In this document: one piece after another, positions 25,374-36,214 of the stretch
Layout of the letters: every line of letters begins with the position of its first letter
How positions within the stretch are numbered: position 1 is the first letter of the stretch
Assembly (NCBI GenBank): GCA_002110485.1
Contig: MOWL01000046.1
Span: forward strand, 620,001-684,000
Origin: Emergomyces orientalis
Taxonomy: Eukaryota > Ascomycota > Eurotiomycetes > Onygenales > Ajellomycetaceae
Length of the DNA stretch: 64,000 bases
Direction: 5' to 3'
The notes under the pieces: generated by a model
What the model was told of the DNA's origin: nothing
Seen by the model: the letters and a program-made list of their open reading frames with translations, nothing else
Database searches by the model: none
Made by a program: the position numbers and the translations under genes

Positions 25374-27607
25374 ATGCCTGCCGTTCTTTCCGCCCCCCAG
25401 CCGCAGTTTAGTCTCGCCAACCCGCTTGCTCCACGCTATTCAACCTACAATAACAGCAGCATCAGCAATATTCTTGAAGGAGGATCGTTGGGAACCAATA
25501 CAAGTACGAATTACAGGCCCAGTCAGGCCTATTCTCGAAACACGGGGAAGTTGCCTGCACCTTTTCAGTTTGGATTGTCTACCCCACCAAAGGACATGAC
25601 AGGTGTTGCCGTGAAGCCCTCTGTCCCTTCCTCCAACTATGGAACAACGCCATATCGGATCCAGTCGTATTCGAACGTACCTCCGGAGAAACCATCCATT
25701 CATCTGGTGATGGAGGAAATGGTTTCGAGCTCTGCTCGTACACGAATACAGCAGCCTCCTTCCCTGACGAGCCAGCTCCCAGAGACCCACGAGAAAGAGA
25801 GCTCAGGCAGTTCGATAGCTACATATTTGCAGATTCCACCATCGATAAACCATAGCAAGGGAAGTCTAGCGGAATTTACTGCACAGGTATGTCAAATGCA
25901 CTGGCCCTCTTAGCCCTCGTCGAGTTGAGTAAAATTGGGGGGAGAGGCTTTTGGGTTACCAATATCTAATGTGGTGGTGGTGTTTCTTTTAATATATATA
26001 TAGATAACATGCCTCTTCTGGTTCGAAAAAGCGTCAAAGCTCAACCTCGTCCTGAATCCCTCGTCCTCAAAATACCGTATTCCACTTCTGATGCCCGAAT
26101 CGATACCAACAATAGGTTTTCGGAAATGGGTAACTACGATCCTTTCTACGACACAAGTCAGCCAAAATGTCGTCCTCTTGGCCCTCCTCTTCATTTACCG
26201 CTTGAAAAAATCCAACCCGGCTGTGAGAGGGAAACGAGGAAGCGAATTCAGGCTGATGACGATAGCTTTGATGATGGGAAATAAGTGTATGGCTAACCCC
26301 TTTCTTAAGTCGGTACTGGGCTAGTTTTTGATGCCACTTTTACTGATTTGATTATAGTTCTGGATGACAATACATACACGAACAAGACTTGGGCCGAAGT
26401 ATCCGGTATCTCGGTCCAGGAAATCCATATTATGGAAGTCGAGTTTCTGAGTAATGTTCGATATAACCTATTTGTTACCAAAAACGAATGGGAGCAATGG
26501 CACGCGAAGCTTGGAATATTTGCGGACTATTTCGCCAAGGCCGCTCGACTTCCTCTCGATAGCGAGACTCAACCTACCACCCCAACTCTGCAACCCTCTC
26601 CCCATCTCACACCCGTAACTCCGACATCCGCAACGCTCCCGCCCGTCCGAGCCCCTAAGATACCTTCTCCTCCCGTCCTAACGTCATATGCTCCTCCGCA
26701 CCATCAGAAATACCCATCTGCGTCCGCACCTATTTTGGCGCACCCGAGTTTCTCTCCACGCCAATCCTCATGGGCGGTAAACTCAAATTCGGGACTACGT
26801 CGAAAACGAAGCTGGGACGGACCGGCAGAGGAGCATCCCCCAAAGAAAATGGTCGTGTCAACCATGTCCGGCCCAGCATCTCTTCCAGCGCTTCCACCCA
26901 TGACAGCTGTCACCGGAGGCCATATTCCACCTTTGACAATGCCCTCCGTTCCACAATTAGCGATGCCTATGCTACCGTCGTCTCTGCCGCAACTTCCACG
27001 GCTCAATTTTGCGCTGGCTCAAACCCCTGCAGGCCCTCCATATGCCCCGCCACAAACACAAACACAACCTCTCCTACCGCCCTCTACTCGTGCCATGGCT
27101 TCAGTTTACCCGCCTGTTAGCAGTTGGAGCCAGCGCACCCCACCAGCGACGACATTGACCCCCGTACCCCATCCCCTGTCTAATAACTCTGCTAGCTATC
27201 CCGAGCAATCGAGACACCAAAGCCCATACGCCTCGACCTCTGCTGCCACTATATCTCCAGCTCTTTCTGCCTACTCTGTACATACTCCCACTCGACTTTC
27301 CCCATCTTTCATCATCGACAGAAATTCCCCTTATCGACCTGTTCGGCAAGTCAATACGCTGTTGTATCCTCCCCCATCCGCATCTATGACTCAGGTTCGA
27401 CATCTTCCGCTCGACCAGATGCATTACCAGCCATTGGGCAAGGCGGTAACTGAACGAAAAACTGGTGTACTTCCTTACTCCCACAGTAGTGAAAACTTGG
27501 GTGAATTGCAAACGCACCTACAGCCCATTAATTTTCCACTGCATCAGCCACTCCAACAGCAGCAACATCAGCAGCGACAACTATACCGAACCCAATCTTT
27601 TCATTGA
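25374..27607 (+). CDS. Pho85-type cyclin, Clg1-like
   Basis: Three exons: 25374-25886, 26004-26286 and 26358-27607, with introns of 117 and 71 bases (donors GTATGT and GTATGG). The second junction restores GNKFLDDNTYTNKTWAE, the classic end of the first cyclin helices. The product is 681 aa. The N-terminal 150 residues are Ser/Pro-rich. The cyclin box covers about 155-310, with FRKWVTTILSTTQVSQNV, the LLALLFIYRLKK helix and FLDDNTYTNKTW. The remainder is a long Pro/Ser/Thr-rich tail ending in a Gln/His run (HQPLQQQQHQQRQ). This layout matches fungal Clg1/PCL-like cyclins, which activate a Pho85-class kinase; the partner is not in this window. The PEST-like tail suggests an unstable protein. 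A 15-kb gene-free region lies upstream. Family assignment is firm; the exact PCL subclass is not. Confidence 0.92.
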
Positions 27608-28768
27608 ACACAAACCATACCCAAGACAGCCTCTTTAACATATCAAGACTCGTCTTCCCCTCTTTTACGACTTTGCCTTTCTCCAATTTTTGGCGACTTG
27701 TACAGCGTCGTCGCTCTGGTCTTTTTCTCTTTGACTTTTTTTTTTTTTTCCTTTAACGAATACCTTTTTTTTTTATATATTTTTATATTTTTAGCTCTCC
27801 AAAGCATTGCGTCGGAGTTTTGCTTAGATAGGTCTGATATTTCATGTTTTTGGTGATTTTGATATTCAATTCAATTTTCTTTCTCCTTTTTCTTTCTATG
27901 CGCTATTATTATTATTCCCCATGTGTAGTCGACCATCCATTGATGTTATCTTGGACTTGGACATGACTTCTTTTTTCCTTGCTTTCATTTAATTGTAGCT
28001 AAAGCGTATGTGCAAACAACAATAGTGGAGGAAATATGATTCCGAAAACTTGGACTGGCAAAAATCAATTATTGTAAAGTTCTTCTAGTTGTTCATTTAT
28101 TACTATTTATTATATTACTGCCTGGGCATTATTACTCCAGCCCGTCAACTTTTGCCATATAGACAAGGCTCCCTTCTCTCTCGCTCTCTCTCTCTCTCCC
28201 CTTGTCTCTTCTTTGTGTTGGTGGCCTTCCCCTTTTGAGAAAACATCTTAAAACATACTACATATGATTTTTGCATGTCGTGTTAGGGGGGCACGGGGGA
28301 AAGGGGGAGATGCAGCCTCTTTTGATGGTTTTCATTTCTAAATGGCATGCTTTATTAGTTTGTTGAACAAACAGCTAGCTACTCTTGAAACTATCTACCC
28401 CACTACTTGTAGAATCTGCATTTTCCACCGTAATTCTATCCCCCCATTGAAATAGGAATTAGATAAATATGTGGGTTGCTTTATACCTGATGATGGTTTG
28501 GAGTTTTAAGCAGATGGGAGCATTTCCCATATCCTTTTTTAACTCGCATCTCTCTATTTCTCGCATTTTTTTTTCTTTTTCTTTTCTTTTCTTCTTTTTT
28601 CTTTTCTTTTATTCTCCTCTTTCTATTGTCAGTACGCCATGCCGTGCAATCGCACGTATTTAATCTACGCTGCCGTAACGAAATAGGCGCACGGACATGG
28701 ATCAATGGCAAATAATTGAAGACTCTTCTCTCCAAAGTATAGATTTTGAAGCAATTGCTCCAGTCAAA

Positions 28769-28792
28769 ATATATATATATATATATATATAT
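28769..28792. repeat. (AT)12 dinucleotide microsatellite
   Basis: Twelve AT units followed by a T-run, in non-coding DNA. Confidence 0.95.
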
Positions 28793-29540
28793 TTTTTGGA
28801 TTTTGAGGCTACGTTTTGTGTGTAGTCCCCCGTTTTGCCATTTCTGTTGGCTGTGAGAAAGGCTAGAAAACTGAAGGTTGTTGATGTTGAAAGAGCCCCC
28901 CGGCACGGCGGCTCTCGACTCAAAATGAGCTGGAGGGTGGACGGACGGATGGGTGGGGGGGGGCGGGAAAGGAGAAGAAGATGAGACGGGATCTCGAAAG
29001 TATCTGTCTCTCGTTTGATTCTGGGTGCAAGGGTTGGGAATGCCGTAAACTAGATATTCACTGTGATCGCTTGTGAATGGAAAAACGATCTCCCCCTCCA
29101 GAATAGTTATTGATGATATTATTCGCCCTTTTTAAGGATCCGTGGGATGGGACTATTTGGTTCTTGGGATCGAGGCTGCGGGCTTAACATTCTGTTATTT
29201 CGGCTTCAATCCGAGCAAGCTGAATCCCAAAAAAAACTTCACCTGACCCATGTTCGGGCATTTCAATTTTTGTTTTTTTTTTATTAAACTTTTTGTTATT
29301 CGCTATTTGGTTTTGATTCTTCATATAGCGGCTGTTGAAAGGGATATAAAAACTTTATGATATAGAAATGTGGGAAACAGCTAAGGTCATACATATGCCG
29401 TATTCTTGTAGTTTATGTGGTATATAAAGACCAAATCTTGATATAAAAGTAAAATACCCGGGCACATGGGTGAATAGTCATAGGTTTGTTACTCAGCCTT
29501 AATAAGGTCCCAGGTGCGTTAGTGCGTCCTTGGCTCATTA

Positions 29541-29830
29541 GTACGGCCCTACATACAGGCTACTCCGTACAGCGAGTATATTCAGAATAGGCTTATGATC
29601 ACAAATAAGAGACATTTCTGGCACATCCTCGAGAGTATCATTCACAATGACTGCTGATATTATGGCTTCGTATTCCCAAATAATCGCACAGGTCTCATTG
29701 CTCAGTGGATAGATCTCCTAAGATTGGGTTTTGCAGTGCCAGTTGCCCTCATCTCAGGTATCCTTTGGATAAGATAGCATTTCTCCCTTTGCAAGCAGAT
29801 CGCTGTTGATGTTTTGAAATCTTCTAGTTT
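29541..29830 (-). mobile_element. Probable Ty1/copia RNase H remnant
   Basis: On the minus strand one frame, interrupted by two stops, reads NWHCKTQS, then WEYEAIISAV, then LICDHKPIL. This order matches the end of copia-type pol, where a (N/S)WxxKxQ string precedes the EAEYxALSxA motif and a (I/C)xDNxxAI motif. The acidic and EYEA positions are partly kept; the others have drifted. It ends at a TAA (29540-29538). No LTRs, integrase or reverse transcriptase were recognised nearby, so at most a small decayed fragment survives. Confidence 0.35.
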
Positions 29831-30599
29831 TAGATAGCTAGCTGGGAGACATAGTGATTGCTAATCGACGACGAAGGCCCTTAGCTCAAGCCTAGTGGGG
29901 ACAAATTGAGATGTGGCGAAATTGAAAGTGTACCTTCAATTGGGCCTGGGAAGTTGAAATCATGATGAGAGCACGGCGTGAACGCGCATTCCGCGAGCCA
30001 GGCTGCGATGTCCCTGATGCCTGAGGCCCACGTCGGGTGACGATCTAATCTGGCCGAGCCGACAAATTTATGCGCCCGCTTCGAGAGTTTCGGTATGAAT
30101 ACCTCGGTATTTTTGATGAGTTGGCAGTAGAGGATATTCTGTGCTGGGGCTCTGGCAGTATATTTTCAGTGTGAAGATCGATTCGTGAATACAAATGGCC
30201 CAAGTACAGTACATGTATCATTAGAGGCAATGCAAAGAGAGGATTCAATCGCTCTTGCCACACAATGTCTTCGGGAGCTGAAAGCACGGACTATTTTGCG
30301 ATAAAGCAGCTAAACGGGAATCGGGTATTCCATAGCCTTTCCCGAGGTCCCTAAAGCACATATTTCTGAGACGCCATTTCGGTTCCGAGTACGAACTGGC
30401 AGCATTGTATTGCTAGGTACTTTTTAGAATCGCTCACCTCCCTCTAAATAAAAGCTCGATATAAAATCCTTATAACTACTTCTTCCCTTCTCACCTGACG
30501 TCGTACGGCAATCGAAAAGAAATTATCAATTTCCTCTCGGACCTCACTTCATCCCCAGTTCACGTGCCTCCGTCAAGAAGAAGGAAGACCGTCGAAAAC

Positions 30600-32069
30600 A
30601 TGTCAAGTCCACCCATAAAAGACTCGGAGCAAAGCGCACGCGACAAAGTCGACGAGGAAAAACCTCCCTGTGCACCATTTGCCCCCCCTGCATATCCATT
30701 CGTCAAATTGATGGCGCTCGAAAGGCTGGATGGGAATGGAGAGGCTGCGAACAGCGGTCTTGACGACACCAGGAATAACAGCGGGAATGGGGAGAAATTC
30801 CGATATGACAGGTTTCGGGCGCTGATGGCACCGTACCGGCCAGACGAGTTTAAAGTTGCGTTTGGCGGACACGTTTATGCCCAGTCGGCATACGCCGCAT
30901 CAAAGACTGTCAGGAAAGACTTTGTTTTACATGTACGTGTCTGAAGCTGTTTCCTCATTCTCACTTTCTTTTCATTTACTACGTTGTATTTTGTCGGTTG
31001 TTGGGCAGGTAAGTTAAAAATATATCTTAGGATATCTTCTCACTGCACCTGAAAACGAAACTGTTTGACGGAAGGAAAAGGATGCGTCAATGAGGGTCGA
31101 ACGAATTTGAAATCAGACCGGAGGCGAACAAATAATATTTCAAATCAAATATCCCCAACTTGTACAGATTCAATAACCCCAGACCATGTCTCAAGAAAGG
31201 GCAAGCAAGAACTTACTATGGCCCGGCAGAATATCACAGGCTCGTTCACTCTCGGGGGCATGGATGGGATCCCGTACACATTCACAGTCCGTCATGTTAG
31301 AGAAGGATCAACATACTGTCTCCGGGCCGTGGATGTTTCCCAGGGAGAAGGTGTCTGCTTCAGCTCTCTCTGCAGCTTTAAACGGGTAGAGCGAAGGTAC
31401 AATTTCCAGCACCAACCAGCCGCAGATATCCAGCAGAGATATAAGGTTGCCCTAGTAGGAAAGAAGATAGAAGACCACCCAATGACGCCCACTGTCGATA
31501 GGCCGGCATGGAATTCTAAGGTAGAAAATGGCATAAGCGAAGAATTGCATTTTGCTGGCGTTGAGTCAAGAAAGGTAGTTATGGATGAATATAACAAATC
31601 GGTGGATGCTCGAAATCATAAAGATCGGTATCGCCAGCTGCATTTCTATCGACTCTTGGGGCTCCCCGGCCTAGAAGATGAAGCGGATGCGGGTACGCTC
31701 GAAGAGATTCGGAAAGCTGACGATGCGGGAGAATACGATAATCTTTATATCTGCGCTCATTTATTCCAGAGTGACCGCAATTCGTTATTTGTCATCGCCT
31801 GGGCTCACGAAATGGTCGAAGATCTTACTAACATTGCAAGTCTAAGCCATACCGTCATAATTCACACTCATGGGCCGGCGTTGAGAATGATAGATTGGAA
31901 TGCCCCTGACGAAGCATCCCGGAAGAAATGGTTCACCCTGGAAGCGCAAACTAGTCGATCGGGTGAGAATCGAGGGCTCTTCCAAGGTCAGATTTGGAGT
32001 CGTGATGGTACACTCATCGCGACGATGATTCAGGATGGCCTGTTGAGATTTTCCTGTCCTAAAATTTGA
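30600..32069 (+). CDS. TesB-type acyl-CoA thioesterase (double hotdog)
   Basis: Two exons, 30600-30932 and 31230-32069, 390 aa; the ATG at 30600 is the first in frame. The 297-base intron is long for this window; its last 165 bases happen to be open in frame. The junction makes DFVLHNITGSFTLGG, the strand linking helix and sheet in hotdog folds. The N-terminal hotdog contains RALMAPYRPDEFKVAFGGHVYAQS-like sequence (G-G-x-V/A-x-A-Q). The C-terminal hotdog ends with SRDGTLIATMIQDGLLRF, the TesB signature. Enzymes of this family hydrolyse acyl-CoA to free fatty acid and CoA. By alignment to Escherichia coli TesB as I remember it, the active-site Thr (T352) and Gln (Q379) are kept, but the Asp position is Ser (S317 in SLSHT). 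There is no C-terminal peroxisomal signal (ends CPKI). The substrate is unknown. Confidence 0.85.
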
Positions 32070-32532
32070 ACGAGATTGAGATTACATGTATATATTTGTT
32101 CCTGTCAAAGCTTTTTTGGCCTGCCATATTAGATCTTGCGTGTTTCATATAGATTGGGTAGTGAGGACTGGGCGTCGTAGATATCGCTCTCCGTTAGTTT
32201 TGGTCGGAATTTATCTGACGTCTTTATGATAGACCGAGGTATTATTAGCAGAGTCAAATTTAAGAATGTCATCTATTTGAGGATGCTTGTACCTGTTGCT
32301 AAGTTGAATGCTCTGTTCGTTGCGGAGAATGGTTGTTACAAATACCCCAGCCCTACGACAGGAGGTGGTTAACTAAGTACTCATATCATGTGACAACTGT
32401 GATGGTTGGTGACGACAATGGCTTGGAGCAACCGCGGCCACCTTTCCATAAAGCAACCCCTCTGCGAAATAGAACTCTGTCTCTTCCAAGATCCTCGACC
32501 ATGAAGAATATGTTCCGAGATTCACGGGGATC
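32070..32532. other. Short intergenic region, thioesterase to DUF676 gene
   Basis: 463 bases holding the thioesterase 3' UTR and the promoter/leader of the next gene in the same orientation. No coding sequence supported. Confidence 0.5.
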
Positions 32533-34142
32533 ATGAAGAGGACCATTCTTTTGGTTTTTATCCACGGTTTCAAGGTGCGCTACCCCCTCATGTGGGCGTT
32601 TTTTGCGGCACGGCATCGCGGTTTACAACACCGTGCATTACAAATTTGAAAAGTTTGGTAAGATTAACTGCGCAATTAATAGGGCGGAGACGATACATTT
32701 GGAAGCTTCCCTGCCCATTTGCGCGCTCTTGTCGGCCATGCGCTACCGAATATAGAGGTTACTGCTGTAGTTTACCCGAAATTTGAGACGAAAGGGGATT
32801 TAAATGAATGCGTGGGTAGATTTCGAGAATGGTTCGTTCCCTAAATAAGGCGATGGAAGTGGTCTGTATTTGTTTTCCGTGAGGATTCAGAAAGCGTCTA
32901 ACATGTGAGGTTGCGTACAGGCTCCAGAATACGGTTATCGACATCGAAGTCGCGAATGAAGCACCTTCTCCCACCGTCGATCCGTCCGTACATGTCTTTT
33001 TAATTGGCCATTCGATGGGTGGAATTGTTGGCGCAGAGACTCTCCTCCTTCTAGCATCTGAACAGCTCTTACCAACCCCGTCAAATTTTTCATCCTCGAG
33101 GACGTCGTCAGAGACAGAGGGCAAGCCCGTGGAAGCCACCACGTTTATGTTTCCCCATATACAAGGATTACTTGCATTTGATACCCCGTTTCTCGGCATT
33201 GCGCCAGGAGTTGTCTCATACACGGCTGAAAATCATTATAGAACGGCCACTGCTGCCTATGGGGCGATTTCAGAGGTAGCTGGTGTATTTGGCTGGGGAG
33301 GTGCGAAGAAAAGCGAAAATAAACCTGGAAACACCTCCGCTACTGATGAAAATACCAAATCCGCACCGCCCGCCCTTCCTCCTGCTACGAGTACTCCTAG
33401 CATGGCATCTTCCACAGATGATGCTGCCGCCACGCCGTCCTGGCAGCGCTGGGGACGTTACGCTATGTATGCGGGAGCCGCAGGTGCCGTTGCAGCTGGT
33501 GGGGCAGCGGCATTATACTCCCAGCGCGACAAATTTTTAGAAGGGTGGAGCTGGGCAACGTCACATCTAGAGTTCGTAGGGTGCCTCTCGCGGCCTGAAG
33601 AGCTACGACGGCGCCTATCAGCGACCGCGAAGTTGCAACAGGAACGCGGGATCGGCTGTGCTGATTTTTACACATGCCTAGGGAAGGGCGCAGTCGCTGT
33701 CCCAGTTAGCAGCGATGCTAACACATCTTCCACAACTTCTTCCCTTAGTCGGTATATATTGCGCTCGAAGATGCGAACATTCTGCAACCTCCCGGCGGAT
33801 ATTGATGAGGGCGATAATAAGGACGATGTCAAGGCTAAATACAGCGACATGTCGGGGATCAAGTGGATAAAAGCCACTAATGATAAAGCAACAGATGAAA
33901 CGAAAGCACACATGAGCATGTTTTCTCCCATGGGAAATCCTTCTTTCTATGATCTGGCGCAGCAGGCTTGCGAGTTGCTGGTTGGATGGGTTGATCGAGG
34001 GTGGTATTTGAATGCAAGCCGTGCTTGTAGCGGTGGTGGTAGTAACAGTAGTCCGAATGGCAACAGCCACGACTCTAACCGTGGCCACAAAGAAGGAATA
34101 GAATTTGCGGAAGCGGACGATGATGTTGTTCTTGTCGATTAG
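32533..34142 (+). CDS. DUF676-family serine hydrolase (alpha/beta-hydrolase)
   Basis: Three exons: 32533-32574, 32683-32831 and 32921-34142 (introns 108 and 89 bases); 470 aa. The short first exon is fixed by the conserved start MKRTILLVFIHGFKG, which continues across the junction into GGDDTFGSFP. HGFKG (11-15) is the oxyanion-hole segment and GHSMG (93-97) is the nucleophile elbow with Ser95. FDTPFLGI follows, as in lipase-like DUF676 enzymes. A Ser/Pro/Thr-rich linker with an Ala/Gly-rich hydrophobic stretch (YAMYAGAAGAVAAGGAAALY) may contact membranes. The last 50 residues are low-complexity Ser/Asn/Gly then acidic. The likely activity is lipid or ester hydrolysis; the true substrate is unknown. 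Donor GTTCGT of intron 2 is weak but is the only one that restores REW-LQNTV. Confidence 0.88.
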
Positions 34143-35049
34143 AATGGTTCTGTGAAGGAGTTATTGCCTTACACCTTTCGGAAGTGAATCTGTTTCAGAC
34201 GGCGTTATGCTGTATTTTCTGAGGGGAACAAGGAATAAAACTGTTGAACGCTGTACCTTAGTTATAGGGAAACGGGAAGAGACAAGGATGGGCTATTATT
34301 ATCTTGATATATTCATTCTTTACCATACATCCAAGTTCGATCCCGGCAGAAGTCGTGATGCATCTGATGGAAATATCTGCTACTTTCTCAACCACGAATG
34401 AGACGCCATTCATACCCACTCGACATGCTTTACGTGATGGAATTCTGCTTTGTACACTGCTGAGAGGTATGATGTAGGTAGGACTGGTCAGGCACCTCAA
34501 CATCTGAGTTTAAATAACTTCAGAGGTTGCCTAATATAGCGTCCATTTAATTCTGAAGAGAGGTGACTGGAAAACATATTATTGAATTATGAATGTATTT
34601 ATTCCAAACAAGATGTAACAGGAGCAAATGCTCCAGGGATAAGAAAGGAGACGACAATATTGAAAATGAAAAGGTGGCTATTAAAACATCTCTTCGAGTC
34701 GTGAATACTAAAATATTAATAGATAGGTGACATAGTGCCTCGCTAAATATGAAGGGATGCAAAATGGGGCGAAGAAAAAGGAAATATAAACAACATTTAG
34801 CAACCGAGGAGTTTTTGGAAGGAAATCGAAAAGAAATATAGGCGGCAGCCAAATGCACCCCAAGTAGAACACCAAGCATTAAAATGTCGTTGAATTAGAA
34901 ATTTTTGCAGGAAAAATGTAGGTCAGAACGGCGAAGGGAAAATATAAAACAAAAAGAATACTCTTAGAGAAAGGGACTGAACCAATGCGAATACATTTAT
35001 AGATATGAAAATATGTTAATGGAAAATTTTCATTTTCAATTGGGGGGCT
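34143..35049. other. 3' intergenic region between convergent DUF676 and CHS7 genes
   Basis: 907 AT-rich bases holding two 3' UTRs. No coding frame with protein-like content. Confidence 0.5.
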
Positions 35050-36214
35050 TTAGTAATTCGTTGGGCCACCTCCATAAGTCGAATTTCGGTGGTGGTACAT
35101 GCTGCTTGCGTATTCGGAGTTGGTATCGTGGTAAACGGTACCCCGTCGATCATCTTCAAGCAGAAGTTCTTTAACCTCCCAATTATTTTGTTTGACACCA
35201 ACGGAGAATTCAAGATCCTCTTTCGTGATGGAATCCCAATACTATTCGAAATGTTAGCAACAAGGTCGATAATAGCATAGCATGAAACAGTATTAAAGTG
35301 CCAAAATGGAGCCCACCTTATAAACCATCATAACCCCTAGCAGGTTACAAATAGTTGCAAAGAAAAGGCCATCCAGATAATGCTGAACATTTTCACATAT
35401 GGTTTCGCTGAAAACATATAGAATCACCTGCCCGATGATGAAAAAGAATGTGCCAAAAGCGATGTGGCCCAAAGGCCATCGGTCCTGTAAAGTATTCACG
35501 ACGAGAATAACCTGCATCACTAGATAGATGACCAAGCAAAGTGCATTCACAATATACAGGATCACGAATAGTCCAGCGGTGTTCGACGGCGAAAGACCGC
35601 CCCATCCTTTGAAGGTTAGTAGCGAAATGGCGAAGGAAATAACGAACATTCCCAGCGATGATAGTCGAAGAAGCCAAACAGACAGTGTCGTCCCATCTTC
35701 ATAGAGCTGGAACCCCACAAATCCATTGATGAGCAAGCAAGTACAGAGGGCGGATGTCAGTCCGTTCTGCACGGCCGTAAAATACGGGAAGACGACATTC
35801 CCAGGAGGAATGACACCGGAATCAAGGACAAGTGAACACATCGTCAAGGCCATGTAAAGGTAGAAGAACGTCGTAATTTCCTTTCGCCCTAGAAAGGAGT
35901 CCAAAACCCGTATTAGAATCCAAATTGGCATCTAGATCATCCGTTCACAATTTCCGGAAGGTTTCATACATACCCACAGCTGTAAATTTCGACCGCACAT
36001 GGATTACCATGATCACCGTCATTGCCAACGCAGCAATGTGCGCAACATCGGTGGCTCCTTGGAAAATGATTGTATTTGCGACTTCGATATTCCTGGCGTA
36101 GCAGTTGGCCAGAATGCCCCGGGACCCAGTCGTCACTGTCGAGGGAGGACCGACTACAGAGCATATCGGAATGGTCGCCTTGCGACATATGAAATCAAAG
36201 TCGCCGAAGCCCAT
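35050..36214 (-). CDS. CHS7: Chitin synthase export chaperone Chs7
   Basis: Three exons on the minus strand: 36214-35974, 35888-35317 and 35241-35050; introns of 85 and 75 bases. The product is 334 aa, the usual size. It begins with the family hallmark MGFGDFDFICRKA and has about seven hydrophobic segments with the conserved strings GIPPGNVVFPYF-like, VGFQLYEDGT and GHIAFGTFFFIIGQVILY. The C-terminal cytosolic tail (YWDSITKEDLEF to GGGPTNY) is characteristic. Chs7 is an ER membrane protein needed for a chitin synthase to fold and leave the ER, so this gene supports cell wall synthesis. No chitin synthase is in the window. All junctions keep frame and motif. Confidence 0.97.

Larger units (their letters stand above)
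27608..30599. other. Intergenic region after the cyclin gene
   Basis: Begins with the T-rich 3' UTR of the cyclin gene. It includes a CT-repeat near 28178-28200, an AT repeat at 28769-28792, a G-rich run near 28950-28965 and the copia-like remnant near 29.5-29.8 kb. AT-rich sequence with TATATAAA-like strings lies at about 30440-30475, near the expected core promoter of the thioesterase gene. Confidence 0.5.

Noticed and set aside
31065..31229. N-terminal extension of the second thioesterase exon
   Set aside because: Charged, non-conserved sequence; the family sequence resumes exactly at 31230 after a good acceptor, so this is intron.
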